Assembly (NCBI GenBank): GCA_013399875.1
Contig: VXAZ01000953.1
Coordinates: 2,045,890 to 2,109,889 of the forward strand
Length of the DNA stretch: 64,000 nucleotides
Reading direction: 5' to 3'
Source of the DNA: Gymnorhina tibicen
Taxonomy: Eukaryota > Chordata > Aves > Passeriformes > Artamidae
Below, piece after piece: positions 23,690 to 35,580 of this stretch. The notes under the pieces were generated by a model. It saw only the letters and a list, made by a program, of their open reading frames with translations. It was not told the DNA's origin and searched no databases. The position numbers and the translations under genes were made by a program. Numbering within the stretch: position 1 is the first letter of the stretch; every line of letters begins with the position of its first letter.

Positions 23690-26600
23690 GTGAGCAGTCA
23701 ACTTCCCATTCCACAGTGCCTTCTTATCCAGGACCTGCTGCAACTTTGCGCTGTCCCTTGGTGACAGGGCAACGTTCAGATTTTAAAGCCATTCTGTCAA
23801 AAGGCCAGACAGGAAGAGCACAGCTTCAAATTTCAATAACTCCTCCAACAGCCAGTGTGGAGGTCTGAGACAGCACACCCTTCACTGGTTTTAAAGCAGG
23901 AAAGCCAACTGCCATGCTAATGCGGCTGCTGCCTGGCAGAACACCAGTGGAGGTGGAGTATGAAAAAAACATCTAACCCCTTGTCAATACAGTAATTAGT
24001 CTAGCAACAAATAGCTCTGTTGATGCAGCTTTCCAGTGGAAACGTTAATCATGCAGGAGCTGAAAAATTCATTTTTCCGAGGTTCAGAAAGCAACCTTAT
24101 CTTGGGCCCCTCACAGAGGGAGGCAAGGGTCTGGTAGAGCATGGCACTGTACGCACATAAGGTGTTTGAATAAGAACATTTCTCAGGGTTAGACAGCAAG
24201 TTGTCTCTGTCTTAAATTCATTCTCATGCTCTCATTTCAGCCTCTATTTAGAAGAGGAGCTCCTTGTTGAAAATTACTGGCATAAATGAATTGCTGCTGA
24301 TAATTAAATTTGCATAGAGTTAAAATTACGTTAGAGTACTCTTTCCCAGTGCTACAACACTAAGCTATAGACTGCTAGTGAGACCCATTGCCTTTCCACT
24401 CTGAACCTCAAAAAAGGTTGTATGAAAAGCAGCAATCAACTTCCACAAGTTTGCTTGAATCTGAATGTTTCAAGAACTCTAACTTCCTTTCCAATGTCCT
24501 TGCCCCCTCGCCAAAGGAAACAAACAAACCCCAAAACAAACAGGAAGAAAGATGAAGAGAGGAAGAAAGGGTGTGAAGTCTCCACAAATTGGAGAGAGGA
24601 AGAGATAATCACATACTATTCCTTTTGCTTTTTCAGGGAATGAGAAACAAAATCAGACTGAACTGGGCTCTGTAACCACTCACACTGAACTTGGAGTTCT
24701 ACCTCTGATATCCTCTTTTCTACAGTAAAATGACTGCAGGACGTGTAGCAGTGGGATAGACAAGAGTAGAGAGGGCCAAAGCCACTTCAGATCTGAGAGA
24801 ACTTGACATTTTAAAGGTAAAACCCAATCATTTATTTTGGAAGTGGTTCTCACTCTTTACTGACACAGGCACCCTGCTGAAAGCCAGGGTCTAGCCTCAA
24901 GGGCCAAGGGGATACATTAAGCCAGATTAAACATCTGATTTTATTAAAGAGCAGCTGTGAGAGATGCATTTGCATTATGTGCAACTTTCCTGTAGGAATT
25001 TCATGATAGCAGACTTCTGGCACTTTCTGGTGCAAGAAGGAGTCGATCTAGCACAAAGTAATTATTTTCAATGTGTTTAGCCAGGAAAAAAAAAAAAAAG
25101 CACGACTTCAAAATCCTCACTACCAACACAGCCAAGCAGATTCCTCTTCTGGAACTCACTTTTGGGTCGAAAATATGATCAAAAAGTTCAAGCCCCTGAA
25201 ACAATTGTCTCAGAAAGTTTTAAGCTACTGGAGATAGCGGGTTTAGGACCATAACTACAATAAACACAGCAAATGAATACGAGTCTTCTGGCAAGAATAA
25301 GCCAGAATTGCAGAGGCGGATGTTGCCAGTGAAAAGAACAGGAAGGTAACCAAGTGAAGAAACAGCATGAGGAGGATTATCCTTATTTGGAAGCAATCCA
25401 TTCCAGCAATAAATTAAGCCAGGGATCTCTGCATCGGAAAACAGCAGGGCAACCTATTAAACTAAAGGACAATCTGCTTTTTCTGTTACCTTTGAGCCCT
25501 GCCTGAATGGTGAGAGAAACAAACACAGCAGAGATCAAAACGAATGTTATTTCAACAGCAGTAATGGTCGGCTGCATGTTACAGAGAGGGTAAAATTCTT
25601 TCCGTGCACATTCCTAGCACAAACACCTGATCTTCAACAACAATATTGCTGGACTGCAGTGGTCATAAAGAAGAAATCACAGAAGAGAGCTTGGATGGAA
25701 GAAAAATGATAATTTGTATTTTATGGCAAAAACATAGCTGCTTTCACCCCAGCCACTGGGATGGGATGGGCTCAGGTGAAATACTCAGTGCAGACTGGTG
25801 AAGCTTTTTTCACAGTGGTATTAGAAGTCATAGTGGTAAAAGAAGAAAAGAAAATAAATGCTATATACTTTTAGCTCAAAGAGGTCTCTGCATCTGCCAG
25901 CTGTAGTGCATGACATTGTGTACATGCTGGTGTGTTCCAGGGCCACATTTACTGCAGGGAAACAGCATCCACAATTAAGGGATTTCTGAGGGGCAAACAC
26001 AAGCTCTATTTCACAAGGGTTTAAATTATAGAGAAGCAGATACCTAAAATGTACAGAAACGCACTGTGCAGAACAGGCAGAGTACAACTGAAAGAAGAAT
26101 ACTAGAAAATCTTAAACACATATTGGTCATGTGCATAATGTGATCAAAAAGAGAGAGATTATTTAGAATTTCGGTGGTGTCCTTCCACATTTTCAGGTAG
26201 CTGCTATCAACAGAAAAACTTGTAATGCCTCTTACTCCCTTTCTGTCTTGCTAGTGAGTTTTTGTCTTTACCCCCACTAACAGATGCTCTTTGAGTCAAA
26301 AGGCCCTAAGAGCTGCCCTGATGGAACTCAGAGCTTACATGTTGCTCTCTCTGGTCTTCCAGTCCCAGGCCTTCCCAAAGAAAGGAGAGGTACCCAATGA
26401 TCCCAAACCGTGCACACTCCATTTGGTGATGAGCACAAACAACCTTTACCTGACAGATACTCAAGCATCTCCAGCTTCCTCAAGTTCCCACTGTGATACT
26501 CACGCTGATGAAAGATTTTTTTTAAAGCTCAAATTAGGCTGACAAACACAAACAGACTGTGAAAAGGGCAGACTGTCAAAAAAGGTTCCTCTCTTTTAAG

Positions 26601-27882
26601 CAACACTGACGAAACGAGTAAAGTAATTCCTCGTTGCAGAGTTAGCTCTAAAGTGAACTCTTGGTTACACAGTACTCTGACATCTACTTAGCTCAGCTCA
26701 CTTTAAAGTCCAGCTGGCACCAGCAAGGAGTCCCAGAGAAGTTGCTAGTTGTTTCTTCTTTTGGTAAAGGGACCCTACACCCAGCTTGTGCTCTGCTGTC
26801 CAGGGCAAAACACTTTGCTGGTCTGTATTCTGTTGCCCACAGAAACTATTTTGAAGGAGAGATGCCAGTATCAGGTGAATAAGTCATACATGATCCCTGG
26901 CTATGTTATCAGGCCTCTCATGGAATATTTCTACCAGTGATAAAATGTCATTGCTACCATTATCAAGCAGTTGGTCTTTATCTGTCTACCTATGACAGGC
27001 CTCGTTTTTCAGACAGGTCTTCGGACAACTTCAAGAGGACATCTTCCCATCCAATGTCAAATATACCAGTTTTCCAGACTTTTTTGATCCTCCTTTATCT
27101 TTCAGCTCCTCCTAAACTGATTTACAAACCAGATGCATGCAGCTCCCCTCCAACAAATCTCAGGGGAAGAGCTGAAGGAACCCAGTGTCATGCCACGTTC
27201 CTGACCTTGGGCTACCACAGGATACTCATGTCTTCTATCCAAATTTTACAGAGCAAAGGGCAGTTCCTGATCCTTCCATACTGGTCTTGATAATTACACA
27301 GAAGAAGGAGACATTCAATAGTTAAGAAGATGTGGCAAAACTGCAAAGCAAAATGGCTGAAGAAGCTGCCCTGAATTGAGACTTTTTACAGCCCAACCAC
27401 ACGCACATTCTTTCCAATCAGCACAGCAGAATAACTTAAGGGGGTAAGGAGAGATGCCGAACTGAAGCTGAGCCTGGGGAAAGGGAGGAAAGAGTTTTCT
27501 CCTTGCATTTGTTTTGTTTTTTCCTTTCTTTCCTTCCCTCCCCACAAACCAGTAATTAAAAGTCAATGTTATCTGGCAATAAATTTCAGTAAAATTCCCC
27601 ATGTGGAAACTGTTCCGCCCATGACAATGGAGGTAAGGGAAAGTATTTTCCTTGAGTGCAGTAAAAGAGCCCAAGAAAAGACAGAGGCAGTTGCCAGTGA
27701 TTGAAGGCAGCAATATTGTGGGAGCATGGTCTCCAACAGCTCAGCTGCCTCATCTCTCAAGCTTAGTTCTAGCCAGAAGCTTTACTCCAAGTGCTGATTG
27801 TACACAAAGATTTAAAGAATAGTTATGATGTTGCTTTCATTGTGCAGAAAGATAAGCTGCAGTTGGTTTTTATATTTCTCAG
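23690..27882. other. Unique non-coding sequence
   Basis: No gene is seen. There is a 13-base A run near 25086, a purine-rich stretch near 24540-24605 and a polypyrimidine tract at about 27510-27545. Frames of up to 132 codons (27713-27315 minus) are unrecognised. Confidence 0.5.
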
Positions 27883-27958
27883 GGAAACTCATCTAATTTC
27901 AATAGTTTGGAAGAGAATGTACCTCATGAAACAAGGTGCACCTCATGAAACTCTTGAG
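27883..27958 (+). other. Exon-like segment with very strong splice-site match
   Basis: The tract GGTTTTTATATTTCTCAG is an excellent acceptor and CTTGAG/GTAAGA an excellent donor, 76 bases apart, with one frame open (about 25 codons, phase 2 in, phase 0 out). Inside it ACCTCATGAAAC occurs twice at a 19-base spacing. Its entry phase would be compatible with the exit phase of 21246-21519, and its exit phase with the entry of 41493-41652, but this agreement is not strong evidence. Confidence 0.17.
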
Positions 27959-28756
27959 GTAAGAATTATAGAGTAATATCTGTATTTTTTCTCATGTTCG
28001 ATGCACACGGAGATGGTAGACCCCCTACTCTGGGTTTCTCCAAAGTATTGCTCTGTTTTGTCAGATGTAATACATGCTATGACTCTGAAAGATCAAATGA
28101 TGTAACCAACTCAACTCCTTGCAGATGGCAATATCATGCTTTTTAATAGCACCAGATCCCTGATAAGGGACTTACCTATCTCAAACCCAAAGAGATGACT
28201 GGCCTTCTGCAGAGAAGTTCAGCATGGAGCAGATGAGTGGCAAAATGCAGTCAAGTGGGCACCAAGTGGGGTGCCCATTAAGATGCTTTTATTACATGCC
28301 TTGACATTACTAATCTACAAGCTGTGGGTCACAGAGATACCTGATTCTTTCACCTTCATTCTAGAAAAGCCCACTGACATTCTTCCACCCCACTACACCT
28401 ATCTAAACATAAAACAGAGAATTGGCAGGTAATTGAATAAGATTGCTTGTCTTCCTTCTGAAAATATCTAAGATGTTGTCAGCATGGGAGGATCTATAAT
28501 ATTTGTCTGAAATAACAGATTTTTGGCACCAGTGCTTGAAAAAATTTAAGTGTGCTATAAGGGAACTGCACTAACCAGTTTAGGATGAAAACAAGAAAAT
28601 CACTAGAGGAATCTGAGAGGTACTGCGTATTTTTAGTATTATAATTTAGTATAATAAACCATGTCTACTTCAGCATCCAATACAGCCTTCCTTCCACGTC
28701 TGCCAGCATCACATCTTTAAGATTCTCACTATGCCAACTCCTGCTCTAGGTAAGCT
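27959..28756. other. Unique non-coding sequence with a minus-strand mini-exon-like signal
   Basis: On the minus strand a strong acceptor-like tract ending CTTCTCTGCAG (near 28208) is followed about 36 bases later by GATAG/GTAAGTCC (near 28171). The segment is very short. Nothing else was found. Confidence 0.4.
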
Positions 28757-28815
28757 TAGGCTTTATTATTATACACATTTTACAAGTGGGGAAACTGAAG
28801 CAGTGATGGGTGGAA
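28757..28815 (-). repeat. MIR/L3-like SINE fragment
   Basis: The stretch 'attattatacacattttaca' followed by 'agtggggaaactgaagcag' matches the reverse-oriented MIR/L3 core (TTATTATCCCCATTTTACA then GATGGGGAAACTGAGGC). Short and diverged. Confidence 0.5.
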
Positions 28816-29936
28816 CAAACCACAGCTGTTAAGAGAGAAGAAGAATCCAGAGTAGAGGAAAATCCCTTGCATGCTACCTGCTGAACTCTACCAGAACTTA
28901 CTGGGTTACAAATGTCTCCACTGGACTGAAAGACCCAGTCAAAACCAAGAACTCTCTGGTTAGATTAACAATGTCTTCAGAGTTACGGTGACAAAGAGAA
29001 CTGTAGGGAAGAAATAAAAGTAACCTTACCGTAGAAACATCCCTCATAGTGGAAAAAGAAGAGAATAGCTATACTGTGTAAGGATCAGAAATAAGCAGAG
29101 AAAGAGAAGCTGTTAAAAGTCAAGACCTAACTGTGGAAGGGACAGATCTGGGGAATATAGCAGCTAAGTTTGTCAGCAAAGACTGAGATGCTGGATTTAA
29201 CTAATCCATCCACAGTATGGGCTGTGGTTTCAAGGAAGGTGCCTCTCAGAGTACTTGGGCAGTGCCAGGTTACCCAGCTACTGCTGGAAACAGGACATCT
29301 TTCCCCACACCCTGCTGCCTGAATCAGGAAGGAGCAAATTCAACCCTCACAGATACCAGCTGGGACCTACCAACAAAAACATTTTTCAGACACTTTTCAA
29401 AGAACCACATTATAAATAATACATTAATTGTCTTTATACATGTCAGTAATTATTCTCATCTCATAAATCCATTAATCTCTCTTTTATACCTATTGCCATA
29501 AATCTCTGCCACATGCTATTGGCATTGCTGATGCATTTAAGTTTATGACTGCCCTTGATCATCTCGTATTTCTCCCCTTTTTTTGTGTAAATGCAACCAA
29601 TAAGATTTGGTTCCAGGTTTTGAGAACATTTAAAATTTGTATATATTCTGGCTATTCTGTTCTCCTTGTCGCCTCTTTTATATCCACAAAATTTCATGTT
29701 CTCACTTTCATTCACAGACAGAAAATAGTTTGCAGATACTTGACAGCAGCCTGTTAACACACTTTCGAGCCTTTGCTGTTCAAAACCTACTAAATTTGGG
29801 ACAGGAACTGTATTTCACCTCTAGGCGTTATCCTAACACTATAAATAAAATACAAAGCATTGTAAGGATTTCAATATCCTTACTTTCCCCTCTAGACTCT
29901 TAAAACTATCATCTGAGTTTTTAATAATCTACTTAC
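28816..29936. other. Unique A/T-rich non-coding sequence
   Basis: No gene is recognised. Near 29798-29850 a 'gggacaggaactgt' stretch resembles another L3/MIR block (GGGCAGGGACTGT) but is too short to call. Confidence 0.45.
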
Positions 29937-30239
29937 TTGAAGTTTTGTCATGTCACTCTTCAAGTGATTCCCCTGGGAAGACAACAGACTTTGTCTAATC
30001 GAGTCACTCGTAAGGACTGAGCCACAATAAGCAACATGGTTAGAAAAATCCTCTGTTGGAAAAACTCTATAAAAATGCAAGTTTGTGGAAATAAAATAAC
30101 TCTGCAGGTATGCGTTAATCTCATCAAAGCTTTGCATGGCAGCATACTCAATTTGCTCAGATATTTTCCTAGAAATTAATTTCCTATCATCTGTTTGTTC
30201 TTGCCTTTCCAACCTTCCATCCTTGTTTGTGACTAATTT
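29937..30239 (-). other. Exon-like open segment on the minus strand, unrecognised
   Basis: On the minus strand a frame is open for 303 bases from 30239 to a consensus donor CTTCAA/GTAAGT at 29937/29936. The peptide has balanced, soluble-protein-like composition (many charged and polar residues, several aromatic), unlike most chance frames here. The upstream border is weak: only an AT-rich ATTAG at about 30233 could act as acceptor, and there is no ATG near the start. No family is recognised. It may be a decayed or lineage-specific exon, or chance. Confidence 0.2.
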
Positions 30240-33200
30240 TTATTTTTATACTTTAAAGGAAAAAACAACAATAAAAACCCCCAACAAAACCAAAAAATAC
30301 TCCAACCAGCGACAATATTCTGTTTCAGAACTATATCCAGAGCTCCTAAAATGGGAGCCAGTACTACTTATTGTGCATTCAAGAAATTAGCTGCTACAAA
30401 CATTTGCTTGAGCCTGATAAACTGTTTCTCCAGCCCATATGCCACTGCTATGTGTGTTCAATTTCAGTTTGGATAATTCAGAGTAATCCTATTATAGAAA
30501 GGCACAAACCACAAAGTTCTGTTCCAGATGACATGTCAAAGTTCAGCAGCACTTGCAATCAGGACTTCTAACTTTGGTCCAATTCTGAGTTAGTATTGAT
30601 TTCAATTCTTTTTAAAGTATCAAAAGCATGGCTGTGTGTCCTCACTGTGGTGTTTCAGAGGCTGACAAACAGTTAATATGCTGATGTCTCTGAGACCTGA
30701 AATCTGTCTCACCAAAGGCTCTATCAGAACTGGTACTTTGCTAGAGCCCACACAAATCTACGACGATTGCTTGTCTGTGACCTTACAACACTTTTCCCCA
30801 CACAGAGACAGAATTTATGATATCCCATTGATTTTCCCCAATCCATTTTGATTCAGAATTGCCATTTACACTGTTGCATATTTCTCTCTTTTCCCCCAAG
30901 TTCTGACTTGCTTATTTCTTTAAAGAATGCTTAGCCCTGGGAGCATATCCTAGCAGTCTCAATAGAAAGAAGAAAAAAATAAAGATTTCTTCTGCTGTAA
31001 TTCAGTATGGGAATAACGAGAATACCAGGGCTCATTGGTAGGTACACAGACAGGCTGAGCAAATACAATCATATTGAGTAAGGAAGCATATTGTTATCCA
31101 TATAGTATATTTTCATGAGTATTACTAAGGCCCCCTGGCTCCCCACTCTACAGTTTAACAGGAGGGCAGATAAAATCAATGTGAATGCAGAGGAAATAAA
31201 CCCTCAGAATCCAGCTTTCTCAGCCTCCTTAGCTTGGCTGTCTTCTTCAGTTCTCTACCATCTCTCGTGTTTTGCAGGTTTCTGTCAACTTATTTCCAAC
31301 AGCACTTTTAAAAGGCAGCATGTAATTTGAGACAAGGGCAATGTGTGTGAAAATGTAGGGGTTTTATCCTACAAGCCCAGAGCAGATGTACCTACGCTGA
31401 TACGTACGAATGTTTTACTAGAACAGATAATTTCCATTCCTGCACAAAAGGAAGACATTCCAATACAAACATACCCCAGGTGACACAGACGTGCTCACAT
31501 GGAAGCTTGTAAGACTTCAGCAGAGTGTGTGTGGTCTAGGTGTTATTTGGACTTCCCCAGGTGGTATCAAGTCAGTGATAAAAGTTACTCATAATTTCAT
31601 TTTGCTGAGATTCTGCTCCTGCTTTGAGCATTACTCTTTGACTATTCTTGCCTTTTTATGCTGTGGTCCTGCTTAGGCCCCCATACATTATTCTTAGTGA
31701 TAAAGATTTCATTTTTAGTTTTGCTACCACCACTGGATTTTATCACTTGGTGTGAAGGCTCCTCAGAATTTACTAGCTTTCCCATGGCTCTACATCAGAA
31801 TTTTTTTTTCTTTTGCTTCTAACTGCATGTAAGTAGGAGTTTCCTAGAAAACAACTCTTCTGCCTTCCTGCAGAGATTCTTTCATTAAGCAGCAGCTACA
31901 GCCAGATAGAAGAAGAAACTCACCAAAATCTATGCACTAGCTAGAGGGGATGTCTGCCAGGGGCAGTCCCTAACCCCACACAATTTTTCATTGGTGTAAC
32001 CAATAACCCTGCAGAATCGTGCAGTTTATAACAAAGAAGAGAGTGGAGGTATCCAGATCCTCAGTGTGAAATCCACCTGTACAGACAATGAGGGCAGATG
32101 TGAAAGTGATTTCAGGCACATGTTGAGGCAGTTCTCTCTTGACAATGAGACATAAAGTAGCTTTAGTGCCTTGGACACCAACCTAGGTAGAGACCTACAG
32201 TCTTTGCTTCAGCACCACAACAGTTTCAGAGAAAGTCAGCCATTAAAAATAAATAAAGAAGACTCTGACCCAGGAAAATATTCACTCAGCTTTAACTTCA
32301 CCACATCAGTATTTTCTAACAGTTAGGCATCTATCCAAATATACATCACCTTTTCCTCCAGCTCCTCATAATGGGCATTAATCAGGCCCCTCTGCATTTC
32401 TCCATGAAATCCCTGTGAAACCTGTCCTGTCATTGGTGTGGAAACATGAGTTTCACTGCAGCTACCCCAGCCTAAATAAACTCCCCTTGTCCTAATCCAG
32501 CCTAACAAAACAAAAAGGAAAGGAAAAATAAGGGAAGGGAAAAACAAGGAGCAATAAAGGAGGAAAGACTGAAAGATTCTGGAAATAGCTGGAATTGTTC
32601 ATGCTGAGCCATCGGGCCCTGAGATTTGAATAATGCATGTTCCATAAATCTAAGTGTCCCTGCTTGCCACATTTTAGAACAGGGAACAAAAATAATAGCT
32701 ACTGTCCACACTTATCACCAATAATAAATTACAGGGCTCCTGTGTGTGGCAGCGATTAATGCAAAACGCAACCCAAAACACATAACTAAATAAATAGATA
32801 GTTTGACTTTCCTGGGGGTTATCTCTTTCCTTTTCTACACCCCTCTCAGAGTCTCCTTCCAGCCAAAAATTATACTGGGAAAGACCCATTCTTACAGTGT
32901 ATCCCCTTCAGACAGACAGTTAGGCAGACTAACTCATGGTTATCTTCAGAATATACCCCAAGGCAGTCAACGGAGTGTACACACCTCTGAGCACAGCGGA
33001 CAGCAATGCACTGCAAAGCTTTTAGTTCTTCTGGAAGACTATCATCTTCCCAGAGCATCATCTCCCACCTGAAACAGGGCATGGGTGCACCCCTCCAAAC
33101 ACAAAGTTCTGCACTGCTTCCCTGAGGCCACAATCAGATCTACAGCTGATGTGTATGTGAGGGGCAGAGAATTCTTTTGGCAGTAGTTCTTCTTCTTCAG

Positions 33201-34346
33201 ACAGTTAAGTAAGGGAGTTCTAGGCTGCTCTTTGGCCCTGAAGTAGAAGTATTGATAGCAGGGAAGTTACTATAAAACAATGCAAGGATAGGTTAGAAAG
33301 GGTCTGCAGAATGTCCCTTATAGAACTGGTCTTTGCAGCGTAAGACTTCCCTGTAAAGATTCTACTGTGTCCTCATTTTCACCTGGACTGGGAATGACAA
33401 ATTCAAGCAAATCTTCACTCTTCATTACCCATATCTGCTAAGTAATGATGGGTCACCTTCACAGGGATGAGGGGAGGAAAGAAAACTCAACAGACAATAC
33501 AGAAATCAAAAATGATTGGTAATGCCAAGGGAAGGTGTGTGCAACTACGCAGGCTAAGCATCCACCTTTACATTAGCAAAAAAATCCCCCAAAAACCAAA
33601 TCCCAGACACTAAAGAAATTTGTCTCCCTCAATTTTAAAAGGTTAGATAATTGAGAAAATAGGCAGCCATTAGAAGCTCCTGAACACTTACACAGAACTG
33701 TAATCAGAGCTAGACCATGGATGGCAGTTCAGAGGTAACTAACTGTACCTTATTCTTTCTCTTAATCTTTTAATTCTGACACATACAATTTTAGTGAAAA
33801 GTTGTTTTTCCTTTTACATTAGCTGCCTTTTCTGCTTTGCCAGTCTATTCCCCCCAAGGGTGTGGTGATCTGTCTCTTGAGAAATCTCTTTCAGCTGAAG
33901 CAATATTCCCTTAGAGAAACCATTCCTGTTTATAGTATGGGCTTCGGTGTAAAACTGCCCTTGGCATCCTCTCCTTTTGCAACTGTGAAGCAAGAAGCAG
34001 GGCTGTAAAGGTCACAAGAATCAGAATAAACCGCAGGAGAGGGGCTACCAAAACATCTATAAAGGCAGTTAGGCTGAAGCTTGAGACTCAAGGTACAACG
34101 CTGTTATTTGACCTGACCGAACGTCAGTGGTACCTGTCATATGCCCTCTTCTTCCTGCATGGGCCCTGTGCTCTTCCCCAGCACCTCAGTGTAAGTCTGC
34201 CTGCTACACTAGAGACACTTCAATTCACAAAAGCAAAATAAGAAAAGAAATTGTGTGCTCAAGCCAGTGAGGGTGAGGTAACTCACACAAATGAGAGCAG
34301 GTGGGAAAAAAAAAGGCAGCTTATACACAAAGCAGACACAATTACG
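30240..34346. other. Unique non-coding sequence
   Basis: The A/C-rich stretch 30257-30300 and a purine-rich tract at 32505-32575 (AAGGAAAGGAAAAATAAGGG type) are the only low-complexity features. Opposing frames near 32803-33133 are unsupported. Confidence 0.5.
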
Positions 34347-34368
34347 CTATTATTATTATTACTATTAG
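34347..34368. repeat. ATT trinucleotide repeat
   Basis: A short run of ATT units ending ACTATTAG, immediately left of the L3-like fragment. Such ATT runs often sit at this point of the L3/MIR motif, so it may be part of the same old insertion. Confidence 0.6.
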
Positions 34369-34399
34369 CTATTCATTACTCATATGTTGGTATTATAGT

Positions 34400-34560
34400 C
34401 GGATCCAAAATCCTCATTCAGTATCAGGGCCCCATTGTGCTAGTCTCTATGCAAATACAAAGACAGCCAGGAAGAGCTCACAGTCTAATTTAAGACAAGA
34501 CCCAGCAGGTGAATGTAACAGAAATTGGAGGAAGGGAGGGTAAAAAGACTGTGCGATTTC
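34400..34560 (+). repeat. Ancient L3/CR1-like LINE fragment
   Basis: The run 'cagggccccattgtgctagt' then 'gcaaatacaaagacag', 'aagagctcacagtctaattt' and 'aagacaaga' reproduces, in order, the widely shared amniote motif GGGCCCCATTGTGCTAGG, ACAAACA...AAGACAG, AGAGCTTACAATCTAA. This is one of the better preserved ancient repeats in the window. It predates the avian CR1 expansions. Confidence 0.55.
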
Positions 34561-34599
34561 ACAGGCTAATGGCACATTGCTGAATGCTCATTCCTGGAA

Positions 34600-35060
34600 G
34601 ATCTAAAAGGTTATGGCTTAATAACCCTCAGGGATGCTTCTTATGGCTTTAAATCTCTGACCTCCTGGGTAAGGAGCAGCAGCACAATAATATTTCCTTT
34701 AGTTAAGTGAATGTCTAGAATGTGCTTAATCAGTAGTCCATTAACTCTCCACTTGCCTCATTAACATGTCTGTGCAGCAGGTAGCTCTGTCTCACCCCCA
34801 CCACGGGGTTTTTACATTCTGGTTTTGAATGTTGCCACACAAGGTGCAATGCCTTGGAGCACCCTCCCTCCAGAAGCATTTTACATCATCGGTCCATATG
34901 TTTTGAACATATGGCACTGTCTCACTGCAGGTTTCCTTGGAATTAAGAGGTCTCCTCTGCTGTCTGCTTGAGCATTATATATTTATACATTAACAATTCT
35001 CTCTTTTTTTTTTTAAATGACTGACAACTTTTTTTTCTCCCCATTCATAAAGGGTGTAAA
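34600..35060. promoter_or_regulatory. AT-rich block with perfect hairpin; possible conserved element
   Basis: The block carries clustered TTAAT, ATTAAC and TAATATTT motifs and two hairpins: GGTTAT/ATAACC near 34609-34626, and a perfect 9-bp stem at 34894-34902 and 34906-34914 (CCATATGTT facing AACATATGG) with a 3-base loop, which includes CATATG E-box-like sites on both sides. Regulatory function is inferred from composition only. Confidence 0.3.
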
Positions 35061-35317
35061 GAAACCAAGGATATTACTGAGCAAAATGCCAGCACTGGTG
35101 CTGCTGGCACATTAAGTCTCTCCAGGCCCCTCTTTAGAAACACCTATCACATGGAGCCCATTTGTACAGCCTCTACGACTGGTTACATGCTGTCAATTAG
35201 AGTAAAAAAATCATGATCTTGGCAACCAGTAGAACACAGCCTTTACATCCAACTCACCTGTGCTCTGCTTAAGGTTTCAAAAAAGATCTATCCAACTATG
35301 CCAAACAGAAGGCTTAC

Positions 35318-35580
35318 CTACTCCTCCCACCACTTGCAGCAAGCCATGTCAGCCCTAATCTTCCTCAAATATGAAGTGAGAACAATAGTCACTCTCCTTT
35401 CACTGCCATTAAAAATTAATTGAAAGGTGCACATGGAGAAGTTTGAAACTGAAAAGCACTCGACATTCTTAAAGATGGCATGAAGTTCAAAGCAACCCTG
35501 ATGAAAACAGTTTGCTACGGGTCTTTTTTTTTCAGATGGCATCGTGACCTTTGCATCAAAAAAATGTTTACCCTCTAGGT
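35318..35580 (-). other. Exon-like open segment on the minus strand ending in a stop at the donor
   Basis: On the minus strand an acceptor tract CACTCTGTTTGCCGCAG is followed by 263 bases open in one frame (about 87 codons), ending in an in-frame TAG that directly abuts a donor-like GTAAGCC. A stop at the very end of an internal exon is unusual, so a terminal coding exon with a 3' untranslated continuation, or chance, would be the options. It includes an A9 run. The peptide is unrecognised. Confidence 0.15.
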
